A DNA stretch of 34,107 nt from Planctomycetota bacterium (lineage in GTDB: Bacteria > Planctomycetota > Planctomycetia > Gemmatales > Gemmataceae), in assembly GCA_017306025.1 (NCBI GenBank), contig JAFKJJ010000548.1, positions 1-34,107 of the forward strand, read 5' to 3'. The number at the start of each line of letters is the position of its first letter. Position 1 is the stretch's first letter. The notes beneath the pieces are model-generated. The model worked only from the letters and a program-made list of their open reading frames with translations. It did not search any database and was not told where the DNA came from. Below are positions 1 to 7,518 of the stretch, piece by piece. The position numbers were made by a program, and so were the translations under genes.

Positions 1-553
1 GGACGACCACGCCCGCCGCGGTCCGCGCGTCGATCGCGCCGCCGGAAAGGATGCCCAGCGACGTCGCGTCCGGGAGGTCCGCGGCGGCGAACTCGTCGGT
101 CGTCTGGTTAAGGTTCAGCCCGATGCCGGCGACGGTTGTGAGCGCGTTGCCGGTCCCGCTCTGCTCGATGAGGATGCCGCACACCTTTTTGCCTCGAACG
201 AGCAGATCGTTTGGCCACTTGATGCGCGCCTGAACGCCGGTAAGCGCGAGGACCGCCTCCGCGACCGACACCGCGGCCCACGCGGTGAGGACCACCGGCC
301 GGCGCAGTTCCGCCGGCGGGCGCAGCACAACGGACATCAGAAGCGAGCTGCCCGGCCGGCTCTGCCAGACGCGGCCGTACTGTCCGCGGCCGGCGGTCTG
401 CTGGTCGGCGATCAGAACCAGGCCGTCTGTGTCGGGCTCGGCACGCGCGAGTTCGGCGCCGCGCGTGTTGGTGCTGTCGACGTGGTCGTACACGAGGACG
501 CGGCGGCCGATCCGTTCCGTGTCGAAGTGCCAGGTCTCGCGCGGGGTGAACAT
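1..553 (-). CDS. birA: Biotin--[acetyl-CoA-carboxylase] ligase, 3' end cut by the window
   Basis: Activates biotin to biotinyl-AMP and attaches it to the biotin carboxyl carrier protein of acetyl-CoA carboxylase in the cytoplasm. About 184 residues are visible, translated from the ATG whose complement lies at 551-553. The BirA/LplA catalytic signatures appear in order: DHVDSTNT near residue 24, QTAGRGQYGRVW near 52, KWPNDLLVRGKKVCGILIE near 113 and GIGLNLNQ near 145. No N-terminal helix-turn-helix precedes the catalytic domain, so this is the monofunctional ligase type and not the BirA repressor type. It starts 5 bp after the nadC stop, so the two are almost certainly cotranscribed. The C-terminal SH3-like domain lies beyond the left edge. 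Confidence 0.93.
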   Translation of the reverse strand, partial: MFTPRETWHFDTERIGRRVLVYDHVDSTNTRGAELARAEPDTDGLVLIADQQTAGRGQYGRVWQSRPGSSLLMSVVLRPPAELRRPVVLTAWAAVSVAEAVLALTGVQARIKWPNDLLVRGKKVCGILIEQSGTGNALTTVAGIGLNLNQTTDEFAAADLPDATSLGILSGGAIDARTAAGVVV

Positions 554-558
554 GGGGG

Positions 559-1506
559 TCACGAAATGTAATCCAGCGCGATGTCGAGGGCCGGCGCCGA
601 GTGCGTCAGCGCGCCGACGCTGATGCGGTCGACCCCGGTCGCGGCGATGTCGCGGACCGTGGACAGGTTTACCCCCCCCGAGGCTTCTAACAGTGTGCCC
701 GGGGCCATCGCGTCGCGGCGCTCGACGGCGGTGCGGAGCTGGTCGAGCGTCATGTTGTCGAGCAGCACAATGTCGGCCTTCACGTCCAGCGCGATTTCGA
801 GCTGGTCGAGCGTGTCCACCTCGACCTCGACCGGGAGCCCCGCGTTGCCGGGATAGTTCCGGGCGGCCTCGACGGCCCGGCGCACGTCGCCGCCGATCCC
901 CGCGAGGTGGTTGTCCTTGATCAGAATGCCGTCGAAGAGGCCGATGCGGTGGTTCGTGCCGCCCCCCGCGCGGACCGCGTACTTCTCCAGGAGCCGCCAG
1001 CCGGGCGTGGTCTTGCGGGTGTCGAGTATCTTCGCGCGGCGCCCGTTGCCGGCGTCGACGAACTTGCGCGTGAGGCTCGCGACGCCGCCGAGGCGCTGGA
1101 GGAAGTTCAGCGCGGTCCGCTCGGCCGCGAGGATCGCCCGCAGCGGTCCGGAAACGGTCGCGAGGACGGTGCCGCGGCGCGTCGGGGTGCCGTCGGGGAC
1201 CGCGGGGGTGAAGGCGAGTTGTCCGCGGACCTCGGGCCGCGGGACGTTCAGCCGGTCGAAGAATTCGAGCAGCGCCGGGCTGAAGGTGAGGTCGCCGCCC
1301 ACGGCCGCGCACACCCGCGCCGCGACCGGCAGCCCCGCGACCACGCCCTCGGCTCGGGCGACGAACGCGGCCACCCCCCGGGCGGCTTCGGGGATCGTGG
1401 CGAGGCTGGTGCGGTCGCCGGTGGCGCCGAGGTCTTCGGCCAGCGCCAGCCGGATGAGCGCGTCGGCGGCGTCGGCTGCTGCCGCGGTGAGCGTGTCGGG
1501 TGTCAT
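559..1506 (-). CDS. nadC: Nicotinate-nucleotide pyrophosphorylase (quinolinate phosphoribosyltransferase)
   Basis: Converts quinolinate and PRPP to nicotinate mononucleotide, CO2 and pyrophosphate in de novo NAD synthesis. The product is 315 aa, a little longer than the usual 280-300. Family motifs are clear: DTRKTTPGWR, AGGGTNHRIGLFDGILIKDN, VEVEVDTLDQL, IVLLDNM, LEASGGV and ISVGALTHSAPALDIALD at the C-terminus. I chose the ATG at 1506 (MTPDTL); the frame stays open upstream to 1590, but that stretch is Arg-rich and unlike the family. No strong Shine-Dalgarno is seen. It is the first gene of a probable nadC-birA operon; no nadA or nadB is nearby. Confidence 0.94.
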   Translation of the reverse strand: MTPDTLTAAAADAADALIRLALAEDLGATGDRTSLATIPEAARGVAAFVARAEGVVAGLPVAARVCAAVGGDLTFSPALLEFFDRLNVPRPEVRGQLAFTPAVPDGTPTRRGTVLATVSGPLRAILAAERTALNFLQRLGGVASLTRKFVDAGNGRRAKILDTRKTTPGWRLLEKYAVRAGGGTNHRIGLFDGILIKDNHLAGIGGDVRRAVEAARNYPGNAGLPVEVEVDTLDQLEIALDVKADIVLLDNMTLDQLRTAVERRDAMAPGTLLEASGGVNLSTVRDIAATGVDRISVGALTHSAPALDIALDYIS

Positions 1507-1585
1507 GCGGTTACGGTAACCCGCGCGAAGTGAGAAGGCGAGGGCTCTTCGGGCGCGGGTGGTGACGTCGGCGCCCCGAAACGCA

Positions 1586-1613
1586 CACACGCCGGCGCTT
1601 CCACCGGCGTGTG
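1586..1613 (-). terminator. Hairpin downstream of the S41 protease gene
   Basis: A perfect 10-bp stem (CACACGCCGG at 1586-1595 with CCGGCGTGTG at 604-613 of the same kilobase, that is 1604-1613) closes an 8-nt loop. It lies just after the stop of the minus-strand S41 gene and before nadC. The T-tract on the minus strand is weak (TGCGTTTCGG), so termination is plausible but not certain. Confidence 0.5.
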
Positions 1614-1636
1614 CGGTCGCACGGGAGGTACGCCCG

Positions 1637-3343
1637 TTACGGGAGCGGGTCGAGCGGCGGCAGCTCCTGCGGGAGCATCGGCCGCGGCGCCGGCATCATC
1701 GCGCCGGGGAGCAGTTCCACCGCCTTCTCGATCGCGAGGTCGAGTTGCTGCGCGAAGTCCGCTTCGAGGAAGTGCGGGGTGACGCCCACGCCGTTGATCG
1801 GGCCGCTCCGGGGCGAGATCAGTTTCGCGATCGTGATCCGCACGGTGCCGGTCTTGTTCACGCGCCGGCCGGTCGGGTCGACGTCGTCGAGCGTCACCAG
1901 CCGCAGCGGGTACTGCACCGTCCCCTTGCCGAAGGTCGGCATCCCGACGAGCGTCGCGCGGTCGTTGTCCTTCAGCGCCGCGGCCAGCACCTCCGCGGCC
2001 GACGCCGTCTCCGCGTCGATCAGGAGTACCACCCGGATGTCGTGCGCCGTCATCCCGCTCATCGACGAGAACACCTGGTTGTTCACCTCGCTCGCCTGAC
2101 CCTGCGTCGTCACGATCAGGCCCGCGGGGAGCAGCCGACGCGCGGTGTCCACGCCCGCGAGGAACGAGCCGCCGTGGTTGCCGCGCAGGTCGAGGATCAC
2201 CACCCGGGCGCCCTCGTTCTTCAAGTGGTTAATGGCCGTGTCGAGTTCCCGCGGCGTGCTCGGTGCGAAACTGCCGATGCGCGCGTACCCGATCTCCTTC
2301 GGGGTCAGGAGCTTCGTCCCGTATACGGTCGGGACGATCACCGGCACCCGCGCCAGGACGGTCGGCGCGTCGCCGGCGGGGCGCACCTCGAACTGGTGGA
2401 AGCCGTCCGGACCCGGCGCCCGCAGTGCGTCGGCGGCCCCGGCGAGTCCGACCACGTCCATCACGCGGCCGTTGATCTTCGCGACGCGGTCGCCCCGGCG
2501 CAGTTCGGGGTGGGTCTGTGCGAACCACGAGTTCGGCACGACGCCCTGAATCACCAGCCCGTCCTTCGTGTGGCCGAGGTAGAGGCCCGCGGCCGACAGG
2601 TCCGGGACCGTGGCGGCTTCCGCGCCGGGCTGGGTCGGTGTGAGGAAGACGGTGTACTCGTCCAGCCCGCTGCACGCGCCGCACGCGCACTCGACGGCCA
2701 GGGCCGACGGCACGCGGACCGACAGCGCGTCCTGTGCCGCAGCGATCAGGTTCCGGAGCTGCGCGCGGGCCTCCTTGTGGTTCGCGACGTTCCGCCTCGC
2801 CCAGTCGCGCCGCAGGTCGGTGCGGAAGTCCGCCACCTTCTCCGCCCGCGGAGTGTCGAAGAACGCTTGCCGGAAGGTCGGGTTGCCGAGCGCCCGGTCG
2901 AGTTCTTCGACCGCGTAACTCCAGAGGGCTTGCGGCGTCGCCTTCTCGCGCTCCGCGTACACCCCGGGCACGCGCTGCATCACTTCCGCGAACAGGTCGA
3001 GGCCGGAACTGAGCGTCATGCCGCCAGCGAACTGCTGAAAGCCGGGGTCGCGGTGGCGGCGGAGCTGCTGAACGTGGCGGAGGGCGGTGTTGAGCTTCTC
3101 GCGCAGTTCGGGCTGGTGGCGGTCGGCGACGAACAGGTGGCAGTACGCGTTGAACGCCGCTTCCCAGTCACCGGCCTTTTCGGCCTTTTCGGCGATCTCG
3201 CGGAGCTGTGTGGGGGTGGGCTTGGCGGGCCGCAGCGACGGGCCTTTGCCATCCGGTTCGGCAGCGGGGGTGGGAAGGGCGAACGCGCCTGCCAGTAGCG
3301 CGAGAGCAATTCCAAACCGGCGGATTGTCGCCCACGCGGTCAT
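1637..3343 (-). CDS. S41 family C-terminal processing peptidase with PDZ domain
   Basis: A secreted or periplasmic serine protease of the Ctp/Prc family, 568 aa. The chosen ATG (3341-3343) begins a clean signal peptide (MTAWATIRRFGIALALLAGA, cleavage near TPAAE); an in-frame ATG at 3442 would bury it. Order: signal peptide 1-26; a helical, possibly TPR-like region about 35-220 that is not standard for Ctp enzymes; a CxCGAC cysteine cluster near 220; a PDZ domain about 251-321 (RRGDRVAKINGR); and the protease domain. The catalytic Ser sits in ETASAAE (about residue 445) and Lys in TFGKGTVQ exactly 25 residues later, the Ser/Lys spacing of the family. It appears to be a single-gene transcript, divergent from proB. 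Confidence 0.9.
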   Translation of the reverse strand: MTAWATIRRFGIALALLAGAFALPTPAAEPDGKGPSLRPAKPTPTQLREIAEKAEKAGDWEAAFNAYCHLFVADRHQPELREKLNTALRHVQQLRRHRDPGFQQFAGGMTLSSGLDLFAEVMQRVPGVYAEREKATPQALWSYAVEELDRALGNPTFRQAFFDTPRAEKVADFRTDLRRDWARRNVANHKEARAQLRNLIAAAQDALSVRVPSALAVECACGACSGLDEYTVFLTPTQPGAEAATVPDLSAAGLYLGHTKDGLVIQGVVPNSWFAQTHPELRRGDRVAKINGRVMDVVGLAGAADALRAPGPDGFHQFEVRPAGDAPTVLARVPVIVPTVYGTKLLTPKEIGYARIGSFAPSTPRELDTAINHLKNEGARVVILDLRGNHGGSFLAGVDTARRLLPAGLIVTTQGQASEVNNQVFSSMSGMTAHDIRVVLLIDAETASAAEVLAAALKDNDRATLVGMPTFGKGTVQYPLRLVTLDDVDPTGRRVNKTGTVRITIAKLISPRSGPINGVGVTPHFLEADFAQQLDLAIEKAVELLPGAMMPAPRPMLPQELPPLDPLP

Positions 3344-3485
3344 TGCGGAGGTCTCCAAAACCAACAGCCGAGCCGCACGACAGGGTGTTCGGGGGAGGGA
3401 CGCGAACAGCCACCACTGGTCAAATCCTAACCACTTCATCATATCCGCGTCAAAGAAAAGTTTCGCCCCGCGTTACAGTTGCGTG

Positions 3486-3500
3486 ACGACAGTTTGTCGT
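3486..3500. promoter_or_regulatory. Small dyad in the S41/proB divergent intergenic region
   Basis: ACGACA (3486-3491) and TGTCGT (3495-3500) form a 6-bp inverted repeat with a 3-nt centre inside the 266-bp region (3344-3609) between two divergent genes. The position suits an operator, but the repeat is short and no regulator gene is adjacent. Confidence 0.2.
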
Positions 3501-3550
3501 TTGCCGTTGTGCCCCTATCGCGTCGTGTGTACCAAACTCTGAGTGGGGCG

Positions 3551-3591
3551 GGCCGCCGGCCTGCCAGTCCGGTGCCGGCAGGCCAGCGGCC
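3551..3591. repeat. 15-bp inverted repeat just upstream of proB
   Basis: The arms GGCCGCCGGCCTGCC (3551-3565) and GGCAGGCCAGCGGCC (3577-3591) are inverted copies matching at 14 of 15 positions, around an 11-nt loop. It ends 18 bp before the proB ATG, so in the mRNA it would fold as a strong hairpin in the leader. It could be an intergenic REP-like repeat or a leader structure affecting proB translation. Confidence 0.55.
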
Positions 3592-3609
3592 TGTGCCACG
3601 AGAAGAAGC

Positions 3610-4743
3610 ATGGTCGATCCAGTCCGCCAGGAAGTCATTTCCGGAGCGTCAACCGTCGTCATCAAGGTCGGCACCAACGTCCTTGCCGATCCGACGGGTC
3701 AACTCGACCGGCACCGCATTCAATCGCTCGCGGATCAACTTCACCGCATCCGTCAGAGCGGGCGGAAGGTGGTACTCGTCACGTCCGGGGCGATCGGGGC
3801 CGGGGTCGGCAAACTCGGTCTCGGCAAGCGGCCCACCGACCTCGCGCACCTTCAGGCGTGTGCCGCCGTCGGGCAGGCCGCGCTCATGCAGCTCTACCAG
3901 GAAAGCGTCGCCCAGTACGGCATCCGGACGGCCCAGATCCTGCTCACCGCGAGCGACTTCGACAACCGCGCCCGTTACCTCAACGCCCGTAACACCATCG
4001 GCACGCTGTTCGAATACGGGGCGCTGCCGATCATCAACGAAAACGACACCGTATCGGTCGCGGAGATCAAGTTCGGCGACAACGACCACCTGGCCGCGAT
4101 GGTGACCAATCTCCTACGCGCGCCCCTTTTGGTGTTGCTCACCAACGTCGACGGACTGTATTCCGACGATCCTCGGACCAATCCGGATGCGAAACTGGTC
4201 GCAACTGTTCCTAATATCGATCAATCCGTAACGGGACTTGCCGCGGCCACAAAAAGTGCCCTCGGCACCGGAGGAATGGAGAGCAAACTCAAGGCCGCAC
4301 GGCTGGTTACGGTGTCGGGAGAAGCCGTCATCATGGCGAACGGCTCACTCGACGGCATTCTGGACCGTGTGTTCGCTGCGGAACCGGTGGGCACGCTGTT
4401 TCTGCCGCACGGCGCAGATGTTCCGTCACGCAAACGGTGGTTCGGCTTCACCGCGAGGCCGAAGGGCGTCTTCCGGCTCGACGCCGGGGCGCGACAAGCC
4501 GTCCTTGATGGGAAAAGCCTATTACCGATAGGAGTTACAGCCGTCGAAGGCGAGTTCGGAAAGGGCGATGTGGTGTCGCTCATCGACCCGGAGGGTACGG
4601 AAGTAGCCCGGGGTTTGAGCAATTACGCTTCAACTACAGCAGTGCGTGTTTGCGGACTTCACACGGAACGTATCGCGGCGCTACTCGGTGGGGTGCCGTA
4701 CTCCGAACTGGTTCACCGCGATAATCTCGTCGTCACGGGTTAG
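3610..4743 (+). CDS. proB: Glutamate 5-kinase with C-terminal PUA domain
   Basis: Phosphorylates L-glutamate to glutamyl 5-phosphate, the first and feedback-controlled step of proline synthesis. At 377 aa it is close to the long, two-domain form. The amino acid kinase domain carries VVIKVGTNVL, VLVTSGAIGAGVGKLGL, IINENDTVSVAEIKFGDND, LLTNVDGLYSDDP and the GTGGMESKLKAA motif. A PUA domain occupies about residues 275-370 (KRWFGF, AVLDGKSLLPIGV, VSLIDPEG, GLSNY). The ATG at 3610 gives the expected N-terminus. proA is not adjacent, unlike the common proBA arrangement. The next gene starts about 10 bp downstream, so readthrough into the sigma factor gene is likely. Confidence 0.95.
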   Translation: MVDPVRQEVISGASTVVIKVGTNVLADPTGQLDRHRIQSLADQLHRIRQSGRKVVLVTSGAIGAGVGKLGLGKRPTDLAHLQACAAVGQAALMQLYQESVAQYGIRTAQILLTASDFDNRARYLNARNTIGTLFEYGALPIINENDTVSVAEIKFGDNDHLAAMVTNLLRAPLLVLLTNVDGLYSDDPRTNPDAKLVATVPNIDQSVTGLAAATKSALGTGGMESKLKAARLVTVSGEAVIMANGSLDGILDRVFAAEPVGTLFLPHGADVPSRKRWFGFTARPKGVFRLDAGARQAVLDGKSLLPIGVTAVEGEFGKGDVVSLIDPEGTEVARGLSNYASTTAVRVCGLHTERIAALLGGVPYSELVHRDNLVVTG

Positions 4744-4752
4744 AATGAGGCG

Positions 4753-5403
4753 GTGCCGTCGTCTTTATTTGTGACGACACCGAGTGATGTCTCTCGGTTA
4801 GAACTGCCGATGCCGAAGGGCGAATTGAATCCCCCGGACCCGCGCGGCTCCGCCCGGCGGGCGGAGTTCGAGTCGCTGTACGAACAACACAGCCGCGAAG
4901 TGTGGGCGCTCGCATACGCCCGCTGGATGGATTCCGACCTCGCGATGGACGTCACACAGGAGACGTTCCTCCGGCTCTGGAAGCAGTGGGAGGCGAACCC
5001 GGCCGAGGAGATCCAGAACCCGCGAGCGTGGTTGTTGCGCGTGGCGCGAAATCTCGCGGAAGATTATGCGAAAAGTGCCTTCCGGCGGTACGGGACGCAA
5101 CCGCCCGAGTTATTGAATGGTGTGCGGTCCTCGCAACCGCTGCCGGCCGACGAGATGGAGCGACAGGAGCAGTTCGCTCAGTTACGGGCGGTCCTCGAAG
5201 AGCTCGCCCCGGCCGATCGCGAAATCCTGACGTTGCGGTACGCGTTCGATTACGACGCGAACACGATCGCCGAGCGGCTGAACGTCGCCGTGACGGCGGT
5301 CCACATGCGGCTGAGTCGCGCCCGACAGCGGCTCGCCGAGCGCCTGGCCACACACGGAGACTTCACCCCCGGCGAACCCGCGGGTGAGACGAAAAAGACA
5401 TGA
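4753..5403 (+). CDS. ECF-type RNA polymerase sigma factor
   Basis: A group 4 sigma factor of 216 aa (197 if it starts at the in-frame ATG at 4810). Region 2 spans about residues 35-105 with the core-binding motif DVTQETFLRLWKQW and promoter-melting residues around NPRAWLLRVARNLAEDY. Region 4 spans about 145-200, with LAPADREILTLRYAF and a helix-turn-helix TIAERLNVAVTAVHMRLSRA. The GTG start at 4753 follows a GAGG-like site (4747-4750), whereas 4810 has no visible ribosome binding site, but the domain begins after both. Its TGA overlaps the ATG of the next gene (ATGA at 5400-5403), which implies translational coupling to a one-TM protein that may act as its anti-sigma partner. Confidence 0.9.
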   Translation: MPSSLFVTTPSDVSRLELPMPKGELNPPDPRGSARRAEFESLYEQHSREVWALAYARWMDSDLAMDVTQETFLRLWKQWEANPAEEIQNPRAWLLRVARNLAEDYAKSAFRRYGTQPPELLNGVRSSQPLPADEMERQEQFAQLRAVLEELAPADREILTLRYAFDYDANTIAERLNVAVTAVHMRLSRARQRLAERLATHGDFTPGEPAGETKKT

Positions 5404-5852
5404 ACGCCACCCCCACACACGCCGACGCGCCGGACGAACTCGACCGGCTGTTTTCCGAGTTCTTCAAGGCGCAACTGAAACGTCCCTGGCCGAACGCGCC
5501 GGTCCCGGCCGCCGCGAGTACCACGAAATCCGCCGAGCCCTCCGAATTGGTCACGGCACGCGCCCAAGAGGCACCGCGGAACGCCCCGATGCCGGCGCGG
5601 CGCGACAGTTCGTCCCGCGCGCGGTTCACGTTGGCCGCGTCGGTGGCGCTGATGCTGGGCACCTGCTGGTACCTGTCGAACGGGTTCCAGCCGGGCGCGC
5701 GTTCCGGGCCGGGCACACCGAGCACCCCGTCCGGACCGGGGATGCTGCCGGACAGCGGCGCGAGCGCCCCGAAGGGGGGCGTGCTCGACACGATCAACAA
5801 GAACAAGGCGACCGACAACGGCGGCAAGATGGACATGGGCAAGTTCGAGTGA
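5400..5852 (+). CDS. Single-pass membrane protein coupled to the sigma factor (putative anti-sigma partner)
   Basis: A 150-aa protein with no recognised domain. The N-terminal 25 residues (DELDRLFSEFFKAQL, then KRPWPNAP) form a short amphipathic acidic segment, followed by an Ala/Pro-rich linker, one hydrophobic helix at about residues 74-93 (RFTLAASVALMLGTCWYLS), and a Gly/Pro/Ser-rich tail ending in Lys/Asp-rich sequence. No Cys/His zinc site of the ZAS anti-sigma type is present. The ATGA overlap with the ECF sigma gene and the cytoplasmic-helix plus single-TM architecture suggest it binds or sequesters the sigma factor at the membrane; this is inference from context alone. Confidence 0.75.
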   Translation: MNATPTHADAPDELDRLFSEFFKAQLKRPWPNAPVPAAASTTKSAEPSELVTARAQEAPRNAPMPARRDSSSRARFTLAASVALMLGTCWYLSNGFQPGARSGPGTPSTPSGPGMLPDSGASAPKGGVLDTINKNKATDNGGKMDMGKFE

Positions 5853-5857
5853 CGCGG

Positions 5858-5880
5858 CCCGGGGCGCGTTCGGCCCCGGG
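5858..5880. terminator. Bidirectional hairpin between convergent genes
   Basis: CCCGGGGC (5858-5865) pairs perfectly with GCCCCGGG (5873-5880) around a 7-nt loop. It fills the 28-bp gap between the end of the plus-strand TM protein gene and the end of the minus-strand sensor gene, so it can serve both. Confidence 0.55.
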
Positions 5881-7308
5881 TCACCCTTTCATCTCACCGC
5901 GTTCGGCCTCCATTTCGGCTTGCAGGGTCCGCAGGCAGGCGGGGCACACGCCGTGCGTGAACCGGGCGTCGGTGCGGGCCGCGACGTAGTGTTCGACCTG
6001 GTGCCAGTAGTTCTGGTCGTCCCGCACCTTCTTGCACCACGCACAAATCGGTAGCAGCCCCTGGAGCTGTTTCACCTTCCCGAGCGACTCCTGAAGTTGC
6101 CGGGTGCGTTCTTCGACCCGCCGTTCCAACTCTTCGGCGTACTGCCGTAACTGTTCGCGCATCTGGCTGTGGTGCAGGGCGATGGTGAACTGACGGCCGA
6201 TCTCGTCGGCTATCTCGCGGTGCTCGGCGGTGAACGCGGACGGCCCGGGGGCGGCGAACGCCAGCGCGCCGAACCGTTCTCCTCCGGATTCGAGCGGGAC
6301 GGTCAGGCAGCTCCGATTTCCGAGCCGGAAAAGATGATCCTGCAACGGATCTCGTTCGACGGCCCCGAGGTCGGAAATCAGCTGCGTCCCGCCCGCGAGG
6401 CACGTTGCCGGGGCAATTTCCTCCACCGGGTGATCGCTCGTGGAAAACGCTCGCGGCGCCCCACCGTCCGGGGCCGGCGCGACGACGAGTGCGTCGCGCG
6501 CCGGGACGTCTTCTTGGACGCGTCGGAGCGTCGCCCGGATCAGTTCGGGTATGGGGGTTGACGTCAGGATCGCCCGGTCAATTTCGTGGAGCGTCCCGAT
6601 CCGCCGGAGCGATTTCCGGAGCGTTTCGGCCCGCGCTTCGGCGGCCGCGAGGGCGGCCCCGTAGCTGCCCGAAACCCGCAGCAACTGGCGGCGAGTCAGG
6701 AGAGCGAGGGCGCCGCCGAACAGCAGCGCCGAGCCGAGGCTGAGCCCGCCGACGAGCCAGGTCGCCGTCCGGGCCGTTCGGACGCGGTCTTCCCGGACTT
6801 GTTCCTCGACCCGAACGAAATCGGTCAGTTCGTCCCGCATCTCGTCCATGCGGCGCTTGCCCTCCTGGTTACGGACCGGGGTCAGGTAGTCGCCCCCGGT
6901 CCGCCGCGCCTCGATCACCCGACGCGCGAAGTCGCGCCACTCCGCATGATCGGCGCGCAGGTCGGCGAGCCGCTCGATCTGGGCCGGGTTGTCCGACACC
7001 AGTCGGGTCAGTTCGTCGAAGGCCGGCTCGCTCTGCGTTTCGTGGGACCGGTAGGGTTCAAGGAACGCTGCGTCGCCGGTGAGGAGATAGCCCCGGAGGC
7101 CCGTTTCGCCGTCCACAAGGACCTTGTGCAGGGCGTTCGATCGGGCGATTACCTGATCGGAGTGCTCGACCCGATCCGTCGTCGAGAGCAGGTAAACGAC
7201 CTGACCGAGGAAGACCAGCGCCAGCGCGCCGAGGAGGACGGGCGGCGCCGCGACGGCGCGCAAGAGGAGGCGGCGGAATGCCTGTTGGGGGAGGCATTTG
7301 GAAGTCAC
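5881..7308 (-). CDS. CHASE3 and GAF domain sensor-like protein lacking a kinase domain
   Basis: A membrane sensor of 475 aa. From the GTG at 7308 (AGGGG ribosome binding site 7 nt upstream) it runs: TM1 about residues 15-36; an extracytoplasmic CHASE3-like helical domain about 40-165 (VDGETGLRGYLLTGD is diagnostic); TM2 about 178-200; a GAF domain about 240-385; a coiled coil about 390-430 (EELERRVEERTRQLQESL); and a C-terminal module with CAWCKKVRDD, a YWHQVEHYV segment and GVCPAC. That last module is known downstream of PAS or receiver domains. No HisKA, HATPase, GGDEF or methyl-accepting domain follows, so its output is unknown. An in-frame ATG at 7425 would add an implausible Arg-rich leader. 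Confidence 0.82.
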   Translation of the reverse strand: MTSKCLPQQAFRRLLLRAVAAPPVLLGALALVFLGQVVYLLSTTDRVEHSDQVIARSNALHKVLVDGETGLRGYLLTGDAAFLEPYRSHETQSEPAFDELTRLVSDNPAQIERLADLRADHAEWRDFARRVIEARRTGGDYLTPVRNQEGKRRMDEMRDELTDFVRVEEQVREDRVRTARTATWLVGGLSLGSALLFGGALALLTRRQLLRVSGSYGAALAAAEARAETLRKSLRRIGTLHEIDRAILTSTPIPELIRATLRRVQEDVPARDALVVAPAPDGGAPRAFSTSDHPVEEIAPATCLAGGTQLISDLGAVERDPLQDHLFRLGNRSCLTVPLESGGERFGALAFAAPGPSAFTAEHREIADEIGRQFTIALHHSQMREQLRQYAEELERRVEERTRQLQESLGKVKQLQGLLPICAWCKKVRDDQNYWHQVEHYVAARTDARFTHGVCPACLRTLQAEMEAERGEMKG

Positions 7309-7518
7309 GGCGAACCCCTGTTTCTGGGCGCGTCTGAACACTAGGTCGCGCGTCCGACCGTGTCTACCGGTTTCTGCCGGGCGAGAGAACCCGCACCTCC
7401 GGGGGCCGACCTGGGGGGGCGACAAGTCGTGTAGACAGCGGCGCTCTCCGCGATTTACGATGAATGCGATAGAATGGGTTTTGAGGCGATCGTTTTCGCC
7501 ACTCGTATACGCATACCG

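Noticed and set aside
1559-3298. 579-aa plus-strand open frame
   Set aside because: Fully antisense to the S41 protease gene and Arg/Ala/Gly-rich with no domain; a high-GC shadow.
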